From the NCBI GenBank assembly GCA_025617375.2, contig JAMYGW020000004.1:1674001-1738000 (forward strand): a stretch of 64,000 nucleotides of DNA. The letters are read 5' to 3'. This DNA comes from Acarospora socialis. Taxonomy: Eukaryota; Ascomycota; Lecanoromycetes; Acarosporales; Acarosporaceae. This document shows, piece after piece, positions 14,178 through 23,636 of the stretch. The notes under the pieces are model-generated. The model had not been told where the DNA came from. It was given only the letters and a program-made list of their open reading frames with translations, and ran no database searches. Position numbers and translations under genes: made by a program. The first letter of the stretch is position 1. Every line of letters begins with the position of its first letter.

Positions 14178-14340
14178 CTTACACACTTAGTGATATAATG
14201 AGATTTACTTGAGTTATAAAATCACTATAACTGTGCTTATATAACACAGTTACTACTAAGTTTCTATATAACTATAGTACTGATATAGCAGTTACACTGT
14301 TTGTCACATACAAAGATCTTACTCTAATATGTATTTTTAT
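14178..14340 (+). repeat. Direct repeat, copy 1 (365-bp spacing)
   Basis: This aligns with 14,543-14,705 without obvious gaps, at a constant offset of 365 bases. Shared words include ACACACTTAG, TACTAAGTTTCTATATAACT and CACAGTTA. Nearly all differences are C/T or G/A. It may be a local tandem duplication or the two ends of a small decayed element at the edge of the AT-rich block. Confidence 0.65.
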
Positions 14341-14542
14341 AGTTACATTTTCTCTTGAGATGTTGTATTCTCACAAGCTTGTGCTAACTGCTGTGCTTTA
14401 GCTGTTAGAATAGTAGATTTTTAAGAGTGAAATCTTGCAAGTCACACATCAAAATTCACATATTCTTGCTTGATGCACACACACTCAGAGATAAGTATCA
14501 GACTCAAATGCACAATCTATATGAACACAGTTATACTATAAG

Positions 14543-14705
14543 CTTGCACACTTAGCAACACAATGAAATTCACTTGAGTCAAAAGATCACTATAACTGCA
14601 CTCATATGACACAGTTATTACTAAGTTTCTATATAACTGTAGTACTGATGCAGCAGTCACACTGTTCATTATACACAAAGATCTTGCTTTAACACATACT
14701 TTTAC
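14543..14705 (+). repeat. Direct repeat, copy 2 (365-bp spacing)
   Basis: This is the partner of 14,178-14,340. It is richer in CpA and GpC than copy 1, so the two copies have been mutated to different degrees. Confidence 0.65.
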
Positions 14706-15298
14706 ACAGAGTTTTTTAATTTCTTTGATCAGATTCAACATAAAGTTCTGCTCAAGAAAGACTGTTTGTATGTTAATTACAATATACTGTGATACATAGT
14801 GCAATGTATGTTTCTATGTGCAAGACTGTGGTAGCACTTGATAGTAGTCGTCGCTCAGGCTATAAGATTGTGGAGATAGTGAAAATCATACTGCTGTATG
14901 CAAACTATTTGTTAGCCTCAGGCTAGGTTACGGAGAAGGTGGCAGATTATATTGACTAAACTACTTATAACTCATCAGAACATCCAAAGCAACAGGAATG
15001 TCTTTCCCAAAGACAAATTAGTATACTTTGCTAAGATTTGAAGTGAGGAGCATTATGATTGAAGCGTTATATAGTCATGTGCCTATGACGCTATGTCAGC
15101 GGAGAGTGCTGCCAGAGAATCTAGGCATCTTCCCTCAGCCTTACTAGTTTGCCTCTTCACTCTACTGCCGTTGAACCATCAGTATAGAGATTAGGAAGGG
15201 TTCAGCGGCAAGTCATAGTTCACGAAGGTGATTTCCTACTTTATGGCCTCTGACGGATTGCTTATGATGAGGAACAGCTGCAATTCACCTCAATCGAT

Positions 15299-17119
15299 AT
15301 GGACCGAGTGGCCAATTACTTTTCAACACTTCAGCCTCTAGATCAATCTCACGAGCACATTCGATTACTTGTCATCCATGCGGCTCATCAAGCCGATGCA
15401 CCGATTGAATGTAGAATATTTCTTGCTTCTCTACACGATACCAAGACGCATGCAATGCTTTCGTACGCCTGGGGCGATCCAGGCACGACAAGCCCTATTT
15501 TCGTCAACGGTATCGAACACAATGTTACCTTGAATCTCAAAACCGCCCTTCTGTACTTACGAAACACGGGTGGTACAGAAAGACCACTCTGGATTGACGC
15601 TTTATGCATCAATCAGAAGGATATACTCGAGAAGAATGTGCAAGTCATGTACATGTCAAAGATCTATGAAAAGGCGTACTTAACGTTAGTTTGGTTAGGA
15701 GAAGGGGAAGAAGACAGCAGTATGGCTATGAAGAACATCCGATTGTTGGGAGATATCTACAGTGATATCAAGAACAACCGTATAAAAGAGAAGACAATTG
15801 AAAAAGTCTTAGACGAGTTAGAAAGTCGCATAGGGTTCGATCTATGGAGCATTCAAAATATCCTTGCATTTGTCGATGTGTTTGAGCGGCCATGGTGGCG
15901 GAGAAGATGGATAATTCAGGAAGCGGCCCTCGCGAAGCGGGTACTCATGATGTACGGCGGTGAAACTGTGCCGTGGTCTCATTTCGTTGCAACGTCCCTA
16001 GTCCTGAGTTGGATCCGGGGACGCTGGGCCCAGCGTACATGTCAGCCACATCCAAGTGACATTGCCGGCTTCCTATTGTGGTCCCAAATCAATTGCCTCA
16101 GAATCCAAGCGATCCGTAACAAAAGGCCCTATGCTAACCTTCTGGAATTGCTCGGCGATTGTAGGACCTGCAAAGAAACCGACCCTCGAGACGCTATATA
16201 CGGCCTTCTCTCTCTTGCCTCTGGTCCGTCTGACTTGATCCCTGACTACCGGAAGACAACGCGAGAAGTTTATCACGAGTATGCGCTAAAGGAACTTTCT
16301 CAGAGCGACTCGCTAGCAATTCTTCATCATTGCTTCTACTCTCAAACTAGCGTTGACGATGCACTTCCCTCGTGGGTTCCAGACTGGCGATTCAAGGACA
16401 CATGGATACTTCCTGCCGACTTCAATGCGACTGGTAACGTGACATCATCATTTACCGTCTCTGAAAGTAGGAACAGACTTCAGATCCAATCTCTGGTGTT
16501 CGGGGAGATAAGTAAAACTTATAGTGTCCCATCGGCTCTTGTGAACACCTCAGGTGGACAGGAATGGATGGAGTTGATTCTGAATCAACAAGGGGCAACC
16601 AAAAGGTCGCAGAAGTGGATTTGTTTAATCCTACGTGCAATCGCGCTTGATCGATCCCCGGAAGGAAAGGATTTGAGCGGTGATTCAGGCCCTGGCATTG
16701 ATTTGCTGGCTGGATTTCTCCATTTTCTCAAGGAGAAATGCAAAGTCACGATAGAAATGGTTTGGGAGGGGATAACGCACTCTGCAAAGACGCCAGAGAA
16801 CATGGCCGAGTTGTCCGAGAAATTCCACACTCTCGCCACTCATGCAAACGGGTTGTCATTCCGCGATTTGCTGACCAGAATCAAAAGAAGAAGGATCATT
16901 TGTACAGAACACGGGTTCCTGGGTAATGCGCCCCCAAACGTATTGCAACAGGATTTGATTTGCATCATAGCTGGTTGTCAGGCTCCTTGTGTGATCCGAA
17001 AAGTTGGACATGGTTACCTTTTAATAGGTCAATGTTTTGTTGTGGATGCTATGCATGGTGAGTTGTTAGAGGAGGTTGCGTGCGGGAACTTGCAATGGGA
17101 ACAGCTTGATCTAGTCTAA
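15299..17119 (+). CDS. HET-domain (heterokaryon incompatibility) protein
   Basis: This is a single-exon, 606-residue protein. The HET domain spans roughly residues 50-210. It shows the family motifs LSYAWGDP (around residue 53), LWIDALCINQ (around residue 100) and an R-P-W-W-x-R-R-W-I-x-Q-E stretch near residue 200. The C-terminal part has the usual 'VC-x-I-x-G ... P-x-V-I-R ... YLLIGQCFV' ending of this family. HET proteins trigger cell death when incompatible fungal individuals fuse, or act as signalling domains in related NLR systems. The partner and trigger of this copy cannot be read from the sequence. It begins less than 500 bp from the AT-rich compartment and codes at normal GC without visible decay. 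The length is typical for stand-alone HET proteins. Confidence 0.9.
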   Translation: MDRVANYFSTLQPLDQSHEHIRLLVIHAAHQADAPIECRIFLASLHDTKTHAMLSYAWGDPGTTSPIFVNGIEHNVTLNLKTALLYLRNTGGTERPLWIDALCINQKDILEKNVQVMYMSKIYEKAYLTLVWLGEGEEDSSMAMKNIRLLGDIYSDIKNNRIKEKTIEKVLDELESRIGFDLWSIQNILAFVDVFERPWWRRRWIIQEAALAKRVLMMYGGETVPWSHFVATSLVLSWIRGRWAQRTCQPHPSDIAGFLLWSQINCLRIQAIRNKRPYANLLELLGDCRTCKETDPRDAIYGLLSLASGPSDLIPDYRKTTREVYHEYALKELSQSDSLAILHHCFYSQTSVDDALPSWVPDWRFKDTWILPADFNATGNVTSSFTVSESRNRLQIQSLVFGEISKTYSVPSALVNTSGGQEWMELILNQQGATKRSQKWICLILRAIALDRSPEGKDLSGDSGPGIDLLAGFLHFLKEKCKVTIEMVWEGITHSAKTPENMAELSEKFHTLATHANGLSFRDLLTRIKRRRIICTEHGFLGNAPPNVLQQDLICIIAGCQAPCVIRKVGHGYLLIGQCFVVDAMHGELLEEVACGNLQWEQLDLV

Positions 17120-19140
17120 TGAAACTATGGCCTTTCTTTCTTCACCATTATGCACTTCAATAGTGTAGCAGGTTATGTGTTACGACTCAATTCAACTGCA
17201 CTTCAACTTCTTTTCGAACCCCTGGCGGATGTCTGAAGGGGTTTGGACTGAGTTATGCTCAGTTATGTCAGCTAAATTTTCATAAACTCAAGGCCTAATA
17301 TGACTGAATCATGCTCTGATATGTGTGGTGGCGTAGAAATTTGCTCACCGCCTTCGTACTCGTAAGGATTCACCGCCATGTCATTCGCTTACCTACTCTG
17401 TACAGTGTACTCAACTGGACATGGCCCCCGACATTACAGAGCTAGCGGACAAAGGTCGCAGCAGAGCCAAAAACCAGCTTGCATTATTGGGTACCAGATA
17501 TCATAGGTATGTCTACCTTTGTACATGATAGGAATAATAACAGCAACACCGACACTTTGAACCGGATCTTTTACCAGGTCTCACTGATAATCTTACCAGC
17601 ATCGTAACATGCATTCTGTGTTGCTGTGCACTTCTCATCATTCAGAGAACAGGAGGAGTTTGATGTGCTCACTTTTGGCCTGCCATCATTTCTGTCCACT
17701 ACCAGGTAGTCAGCCACAGCCACAACCGAGCGCGAATCAGAAACAATCCGGGGCTGTTAGGGGGCCGTTGGGGCTGAAACAACAAAGAGGAAGGAGCACA
17801 GGGACTGTAGGATTCACTTTGCCACCCAGAATCTTTCCTTGTCGCTGGCGACCGAATCTTCACTACCCTACGCCTTCATTATCCTCTCGAAGAACATAAA
17901 CCACTGGCGGAGTTTTGGTAGCGCTGGCATAAAGCTCCATTATTGGCAAGGCATACCGCCTACCAGTGCGACAGTGGGACCGCCTGATTTACCGCAGTGA
18001 GGATTAAACCTCGTGTAGCGTCTCCGAACACGCGTTGAAAGACCACCGTGAAGAGTGGGAGAGATTGAAGCAGGTGGTGGTGGACTCAACTCCTGGACGG
18101 AAACGTTCGCTCGCCAGAAAAGAGTTGAAGGCCTATGAAAGGCAACATAGATATCAATATCGCTGCGAGTGTTGGGCGGCACCCCCTCCCTATCAAGCAT
18201 AGGTGACTGTATGTTGTTGTTCGTCAGAGCCTTTCATTCTCTCATCACAACAGTTCAGTAACTAACTCACATCCAAGTTTCAAGACCAACACCAAGACCC
18301 TTTCGATCCCGTACCTTGACCGTCCACCACCGGCACACTCATCTGTCAGGCCAGAGCGGACGCCTTCTTCCTGTTCGCCTCTCGGTGCACAAGACTCAGT
18401 CGGATGACGATCTTGCATGAGGGTCAGAAGCACGTGGTGGATCTTGTCATGTGGACTTTAGTGATCTGTGATTTGTTCGAGAGATGCATGGATAATGCGC
18501 ACCTAGACTCTTGCTCTACCAATGTACCTTGAATTCTCTGCTCTGCGAGGGTGATCTCTCAAGCGCTCCTCCCTTCATAGTCGCCTTATACAGAGCGCTC
18601 CCGCCGTGCTGCTCGAACAGACTGGCAGTTTGCCGCAGTATATCAATCAGTAACATTTGACGCCGGTGCATCTTAGGCAAACTCTGCGAGAGCGGTGGAC
18701 AAGGCCAAGCCTTGGCGCAATGCCCTGCTGCAGTTTCACTGCTGTACGCAGTGGACCCTCCCTCACTCTGGGGTCCTCCCTCACTCTGGGGTCTTCTCTC
18801 ACCTCATAATTCCCGTGTGTAGAGTCGCTTGTAGGCCCGGGACCCTTGTCTTGCGCGCTGCTTCCCAGGGTCCATGGAGATCCGTTTCGGAATGACAAAA
18901 GGGAAGACTTGGACGGAAGCATTTTGGACTCGCGGTGGACGTCTTGCCAAACTGTTCAGCCTCAACAATGACGGGACCCTGATAAGGCGTCTTTCATCAG
19001 CCGAGAAGGCGGCCCCATCCAATGCCAAGCGAAGGTATTTGCCGTAACCCATACATGATTGCCATTGCTGCAAAACACTCATATACGGAGCACCCCCGGA
19101 TATTATCTCTACTTAAGAAAAACATGATGATTGTGAAATG
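17120..19140. other. Intergenic, no supported gene
   Basis: About 2 kb of normal composition lies between the HET gene and a nested inverted-repeat element. Open frames here are short and lack recognisable domains. A 17-18 base unit (CTCCCTCACTCTGGGGT) is repeated twice at about 18,764-18,800. Nothing else is supported. Confidence 0.5.
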
Positions 19141-19192
19141 ACCCGTGATTCCGGTATACCACCAATCAATATTCATAGGCCACTGACTCACT

Positions 19193-19539
19193 GTAGACCA
19201 CCCTGATTGGGTAGAGGTTCCAGGCTTTTAACCCTAAACCCACACCTAAACTCATGCCTGAACCCATGGACAAAATCCACCTGAAGTTCAAAGAGAGTAG
19301 CGAAAGAAGCTAAGACAGCATGAACAGTCAAGACAGCGAAGTCACAGAGAATAGAAGTAGAGTCATATATCGGTACCGATACCGCTGTTCCAAGACTGAA
19401 ACCCTAAGAAAGTCCGTGTAGAAACGTCATACACACCGCATGCTAATATGGGTTCAGGCATGAACTGGGTTTAGGTGTGGGTTTAAGTGTGGGTTTAGGC
19501 TTAAAGCCTGGAACCTCTACCCAATCAGGGGTGGTCTAC
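19193..19539. mobile_element. Inner MITE-like inverted-repeat element
   Basis: This 347-bp element has long inverted arms of about 75 bp (19,193-19,267 and 19,448-19,539). They begin GTAGACCACC, continue through TGATTGGGTAGAGGTTCCAG, and then run into repeats of the type CACACCTAAAC. There is no coding frame. The arm tip resembles a motif in the outer element's arms, so the two may be related families. Confidence 0.7.
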
Positions 19540-19730
19540 CGTGAAACGCGGTAGGCTACGAGTCGTTGATCACTATACTGAAGCAATTGGAGGATCCAGT
19601 TCAGAGGATGTAGGATGCTCGATTTCTATGAACAGAGATTTTTCCCTGCTTTTATACTAGCAAATACAGTTAGTTAGCCGAGAGACGGCTACCTGAAAGC
19701 GAAGGGGCCTGTGAAGCGACAAAAATCAAG

Positions 19731-19793
19731 GAGCGACAGCGAGGTAGGAAAGAGCGACAGCGAGGTAGGAAAGAGCGACAACGAGGCCGGAAA
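19731..19793 (+). repeat. 21-bp tandem repeat, three copies
   Basis: Three head-to-tail copies of GAGCGACAGCGAGGTAGGAA plus A. The first two are identical; the third differs at two positions. It lies in the right half of the outer MITE-like element. Confidence 0.85.
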
Positions 19794-20158
19794 AGAAAGT
19801 GCGCTCCACAACGGCTAGTAAGTCAGTGGACTAGGATCATTGATTTGTGGTCTACCGGAATCACAGGTCTTGTGAAATAAACTGGGTGTTTAGAGGGACG
19901 TCCGTAAGCATCACGGGAGCATAGGCGGCGATTGGTCTGATTTTAGATCTTCTAGATCGATGATGGATTGGTGACGGCTACACTTCTGGATGACATAAAC
20001 CGCTTTTCTATGATTCGGCTTCATTTTGCCCTCGCAGTAACCGTGTCTCTACTCCCAGGTAGGTAAGTTGTAGATTTACTTTCCGACCTAGGCAAGAATA
20101 TAGCATGGAGCTATTTCATGCTCTTATATACGCCAGAGGAAACGCTACGGGATCCCCC

Positions 20159-22073
20159 CTAAGGTACTGTTCTGATGACGCTGGCACTACCTTCCCTGTC
20201 ACCCTCAATCTCCACGACCGGTCCCATGTACCCCTTCCTGGCATAGACGGCGTAATAGCCCACGCTGAAGATGACCATAGCCCCCAGGACCAGACTGCTG
20301 TAATTCATGGTTTGAGCTGTGGTCGGCGTAATCGGTGGCCAGAAGCTGAAAAACAAGGTGATGGTCAAGTAGGCACATGCGAAAGCATTGTTGACGATGC
20401 CGAAAAGGCCCTGTATGCGCCATGGGCCCCAGATCAGCCGGTCGCGCGCGTTGTTGGCGAGAGGGTCGGGGGAGTCAAACGAGAGCTGGATGCCATTGGT
20501 GCAGCGACGGTAGAGCAACAGACCGCTGGTGATCAGATAGGAGGTGTACAGACCGGCGACGGAGAGAGAGACTATGACGGTGAAGACGGTGGAGGAGCCA
20601 ATGTTGATGAGTGAAAGCAAGCAAGCGACAACGGTCGTGACGCCGATGGACCAGAGGGGCACAGCGGTGCGCGAATGGACCTTGCGTCATGTCAGTTGGT
20701 CGGACGATCTCATAATGAAAAACTAAGGTCTTCTGTAACCTACCTTGTGCAAAATCCGCCAACAAGGCATGCCACGGTCGCGAGCGAATGACCAGAACAT
20801 GCGGGATGTGGAGGTAAGGACCGCGACAGAGCAACAGAAGCAGAGGACGATCATAAGCGCGACCATGGTCGCGCTGCCAGCAACCGAGTTTGTGGCTTGA
20901 AGGAAAATCTCCATGAACGGATACCCCGTATTCGTGTTGAGCGCAGCGGTGATATCTCCGAGACAGAATAACAAAGCCATAAGCATACCAAAGCCCAAAC
21001 CCCCATTAAGTAGGATACTGAGTATGATACACCGTGGTATCACGATGGAAGGGTTACGGACTTCCTCGGCCAGCTACCTTCGTTTAGCAAAGGTCATGAA
21101 GGCACTTTCTCCAGGCACTCACGTGAAAAGCTCCATCAACACCTGCCGGCAGATGTCAGAGTCGGCTTTCAACGGTATATGTTTTCCGGTTACTCACCAA
21201 CGAAAGCGAAGAGATTCCCGAGTAGACCAACGAAGAATGACACACCTTGGGTAGGGAAACCGCCTTGATTGAGAAAGGTACTGAACACGTCTGAGGCATT
21301 CCCATGAGGCCCAAGAACCACCAACGGAATGAGTATGGCGAAGAAGCCAACGACATGTAAGATCAAAATCAACACCTCAAACGTTGGCAGGAGACTGCTG
21401 ACAACGGTATTAAAGAAAAGTGCAACAAACACGACTGCCCAGTACAGAAGAGTGCCATGCCATGATTTGGGGTCGTAGGCAGGAACCGTCAAAACAATCA
21501 ACCCTTGGACGAGAGTCCCAGTCAAATATGCTGAGGACGCAAAAGTGGCTTGCCAGCCACCAACCGTAAGCCAGCCAGTGATATAACTGAGGAACTTCCG
21601 GCAAGAGCCAGGAGCAAGCATCGAGACCCAGTGATACTGTCCACCGGCCGTCGGGGCCATAGAAACGAGTTCCGACAGAACCGAGAAGACGCTCAGGCTG
21701 CCAACCCAGATGAGGATGAAGCCATAAATAACGCCTGCAGGACCTCCGTTCTGAAAACCGGCAAGAAACAGGACCAGGGAGCCCTCCCAGGTGACCAGAA
21801 TTGTGCAAGTCAAGCCCAAGATCGAGAAAAGTCCGAAATTGCGCTTTTTGAACGTCAGTGTGCTGTCAAGCGCCGAAGGAATTGGGAGAAGCTAACTCTC
21901 AAGACAGGTTTCTTCCCCAAGCGGAGCAACTCACGCCGGTCACGGTCTTCGCTCGTCTGCTGAACTTCGAGCATTGTCTGTCCAGCTTTGGTATCTTCGA
22001 TCGTCGTTACGGCCTGGAGCTCCCCGGAATCGCCGTGGACCCTCATGACGGACAAAGCAGATAGAGGAACCAA
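20159..22073 (-). CDS. APC-superfamily amino acid/choline-type permease
   Basis: Exons on the minus strand: 22,073-21,897, 21,843-21,198, 21,142-21,123, 21,073-20,744, 20,680-20,159 (introns 53, 55, 49 and 63 nt). The model closes at 564 residues, the usual size of fungal GABA/choline/amino-acid permeases of the UGA4/HNM1/BAT1 type. The N-terminus has RLGKKPVLR-RNFG followed by about twelve hydrophobic segments. TWEGS, APTAGGQYHW and LAEEVRNPSIVIPR match the family's conserved first helix, second helix and loop. It is expected in the plasma membrane, importing amino acids, GABA or choline; the substrate is not decidable. The third exon is only 20 nt and restores the conserved GVDGAFHLAEEV segment. 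A downstream in-frame ATG at 22,046 is an alternative start. The neighbours suggest no pathway. Confidence 0.88.
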
Positions 22074-22858
22074 ATGTCAATGTAACAGAATTGCTCTTCG
22101 ACGATGGAACAATAAGATTCAGCAGAAAGCATTAAGGAGAAGACTCAGGGCTAACCTTTTGTAAGGACTGCGTAAGGTATTGTTAAGGGTGACATTGGAG
22201 CGGGGCGTGCGTTCTGCCCCAACGTGCAGTCTTATCGCTTCATGCAGCTATCCATGTCAACTTCGATACACGTATGTGTACACAGTAGAATGTACTGCAA
22301 GATAGCTTTTGCTTCCTGAGTTACCTATCCCTTACAGCAGCAGTCGTCAATAGTGACTCTCGGTGGTCTAAATCGCACCTTTCCCCCACCCTCATTTACA
22401 ACCCCTCTTGTTGTTGAGAGTCAATGGTGCCATGATGCCTTTCAAGCTCGAAGGATTCGATCCAGTGGCTGATTTTCGGACGAATTATCTACGAGTGGGA
22501 GTCTTCAAGAGTTCCACCTCATACATTCTTCCGCCTACTTTGTCCCGTCCTCGGCATGAAATACAGACTAGATTCGCAGATGATTTGATCAATTGATTTG
22601 GTTGATCGCACGTACCTATTTCTTTTTTTGACCTGAGCCGCTCCAGTAAGGTAATGGATGCTTTGCTTGAGTAAGGTATGGCAATAGGGAGGTTTGCACC
22701 GATGTCCAGACACACAGCAACTAACCTGCCCGGGTTAGCAAGCTCTGATAGTATGTGCTAAATTAGGCCTAGTTCTTCTGTTATATAGTCTAGTGGATCT
22801 AATGCTTGGTTATCTTGCAATGCTAGTCATTTTAGATTGCTCTATACATAGTAGTTCT
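22074..22858. other. Intergenic, no supported gene
   Basis: This holds the presumed 5' region of the permease, then sequence without recognisable coding or repeat features up to the small MITE. Confidence 0.45.
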
Positions 22859-23083
22859 AGGTCGTAAATGAATGCCAATCATTTCGTAATGGAGCACTCC
22901 AATACAGCACGAGACTGGAAAGTACTGAGGTATAGATTCTTTGGGAAAGCTTTCTGTGTTATATGGAGGTCTCCATATTATGTTGTATGCTATGGAGTAT
23001 GGATACTTATGGATGTATTTTTTAATGAATCTGAGGAGCACTTCATACATCCTGAAGAGCCACACGGCATTCATTTACGACCT
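22859..23083. mobile_element. Small MITE, copy 1
   Basis: This 225-bp element has perfect 18-bp terminal inverted repeats, AGGTCGTAAATGAATGCC, at 22,859-22,876 and 23,066-23,083. The centre contains a near-palindrome (ATATGGAGGTCTCCATATTA). A diverged copy in opposite orientation occurs at about 57,190-57,380, so this is a repeat family. It has no coding capacity of its own. Confidence 0.75.
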
Positions 23084-23636
23084 TGAATCATATGCCGGGA
23101 TAGTAACTTAGTCCTCGCGTACCACTGTTGTAAGTGGGATCAAGTCAAATAAGTTGCAATAAGTTAAGTGGCACTGCCTGTTCAAGAAGTGTCTAACCTG
23201 AACAGTGACTTGTTCAAGTTCGAGGACCTGAGTCATCATCGTAAGCCCGATCCATACCCTAAACCGGAGGAGAGGTAAACACTTCGTCTACCATACCCTA
23301 CAGGCAGGCCGAAGGTGGGATCTATCTTGAGATCACAGAAAGGACAATTGATTGTTTTGACAATGATAATTCTTTAGAATGACAGTCTGCAGAAGTCATT
23401 AACTTAGAATCCTTACAGAGAAGATTAGCAGAACATCAACGTCGAAAGAGGAGGGCTTCAGGTTGTTAATGGGGTTTGAAGTATGTAGTTGGACATTTGC
23501 TTTTTGATTTGGACAGGAAAGCATGCGCTAGTTCACTTGTGTATGTGGCGTATGGCAGTCTGGGCAGCCTCAGCTCCCTATGAAACAATCAATTAATCAC
23601 GAAGCCAGCCATATATACAGAAGCACGTACAAACCC
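23084..23636. other. Intergenic, no supported gene
   Basis: This lies between the MITE and the 3' end of the hydrolase gene. It has normal composition and no domain-bearing frame. Confidence 0.45.

Larger units (their letters stand above)
1..14820. other. AT-rich mutated repeat compartment
   Basis: This block is about 27% GC by eye and has no host gene that I can support. Every open frame is short and low-complexity. CpG seems to be missing throughout, and CpC and GpG are very rare, while CpA, TpG, CpT and GpC are common. It contains a decayed Gypsy element (4,704-10,868) and several pairs of diverged direct repeats. The composition returns to normal within a few tens of bases near 14,820, where CpG reappears. 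This is what repeat-directed C-to-T mutation leaves in ascomycete genomes, although the base context here is unusual (see findings). I see no genes in 1-2,980 or 11,330-14,170. Confidence 0.85.
19141..19868. mobile_element. Outer MITE-like inverted-repeat element
   Basis: 51-bp inverted arms lie at 19,141-19,191 and 19,818-19,868, with about 43 of 51 bases matching when one arm is reverse-complemented (core GTGATTCCGGTA, then ACCAC, AATCAAT, CCACTGACT). No coding capacity is visible inside. A second inverted-repeat element (19,193-19,539) is nested just inside the left arm. It is most likely a non-autonomous DNA transposon; the family is unknown. Confidence 0.6.

Noticed and set aside
1-14820. 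Part of a centromere or an accessory chromosome arm
   Set aside because: AT-rich repeat blocks of this size also occur as ordinary islands, and a normal gene-dense segment follows. The window is too short to tell.
16073-16276. Open frames overlapping the HET, helicase and other genes on the opposite strand
   Set aside because: They are by-products of GC-rich coding sequence and carry no domain.
17609-17899. A possible 96-codon gene
   Set aside because: No start context, domain or coding-like composition, and it overlaps frames on the other strand.
18764-18800. Two copies of an 18-base unit as a minisatellite
   Set aside because: Only two copies, too few to count as an array.
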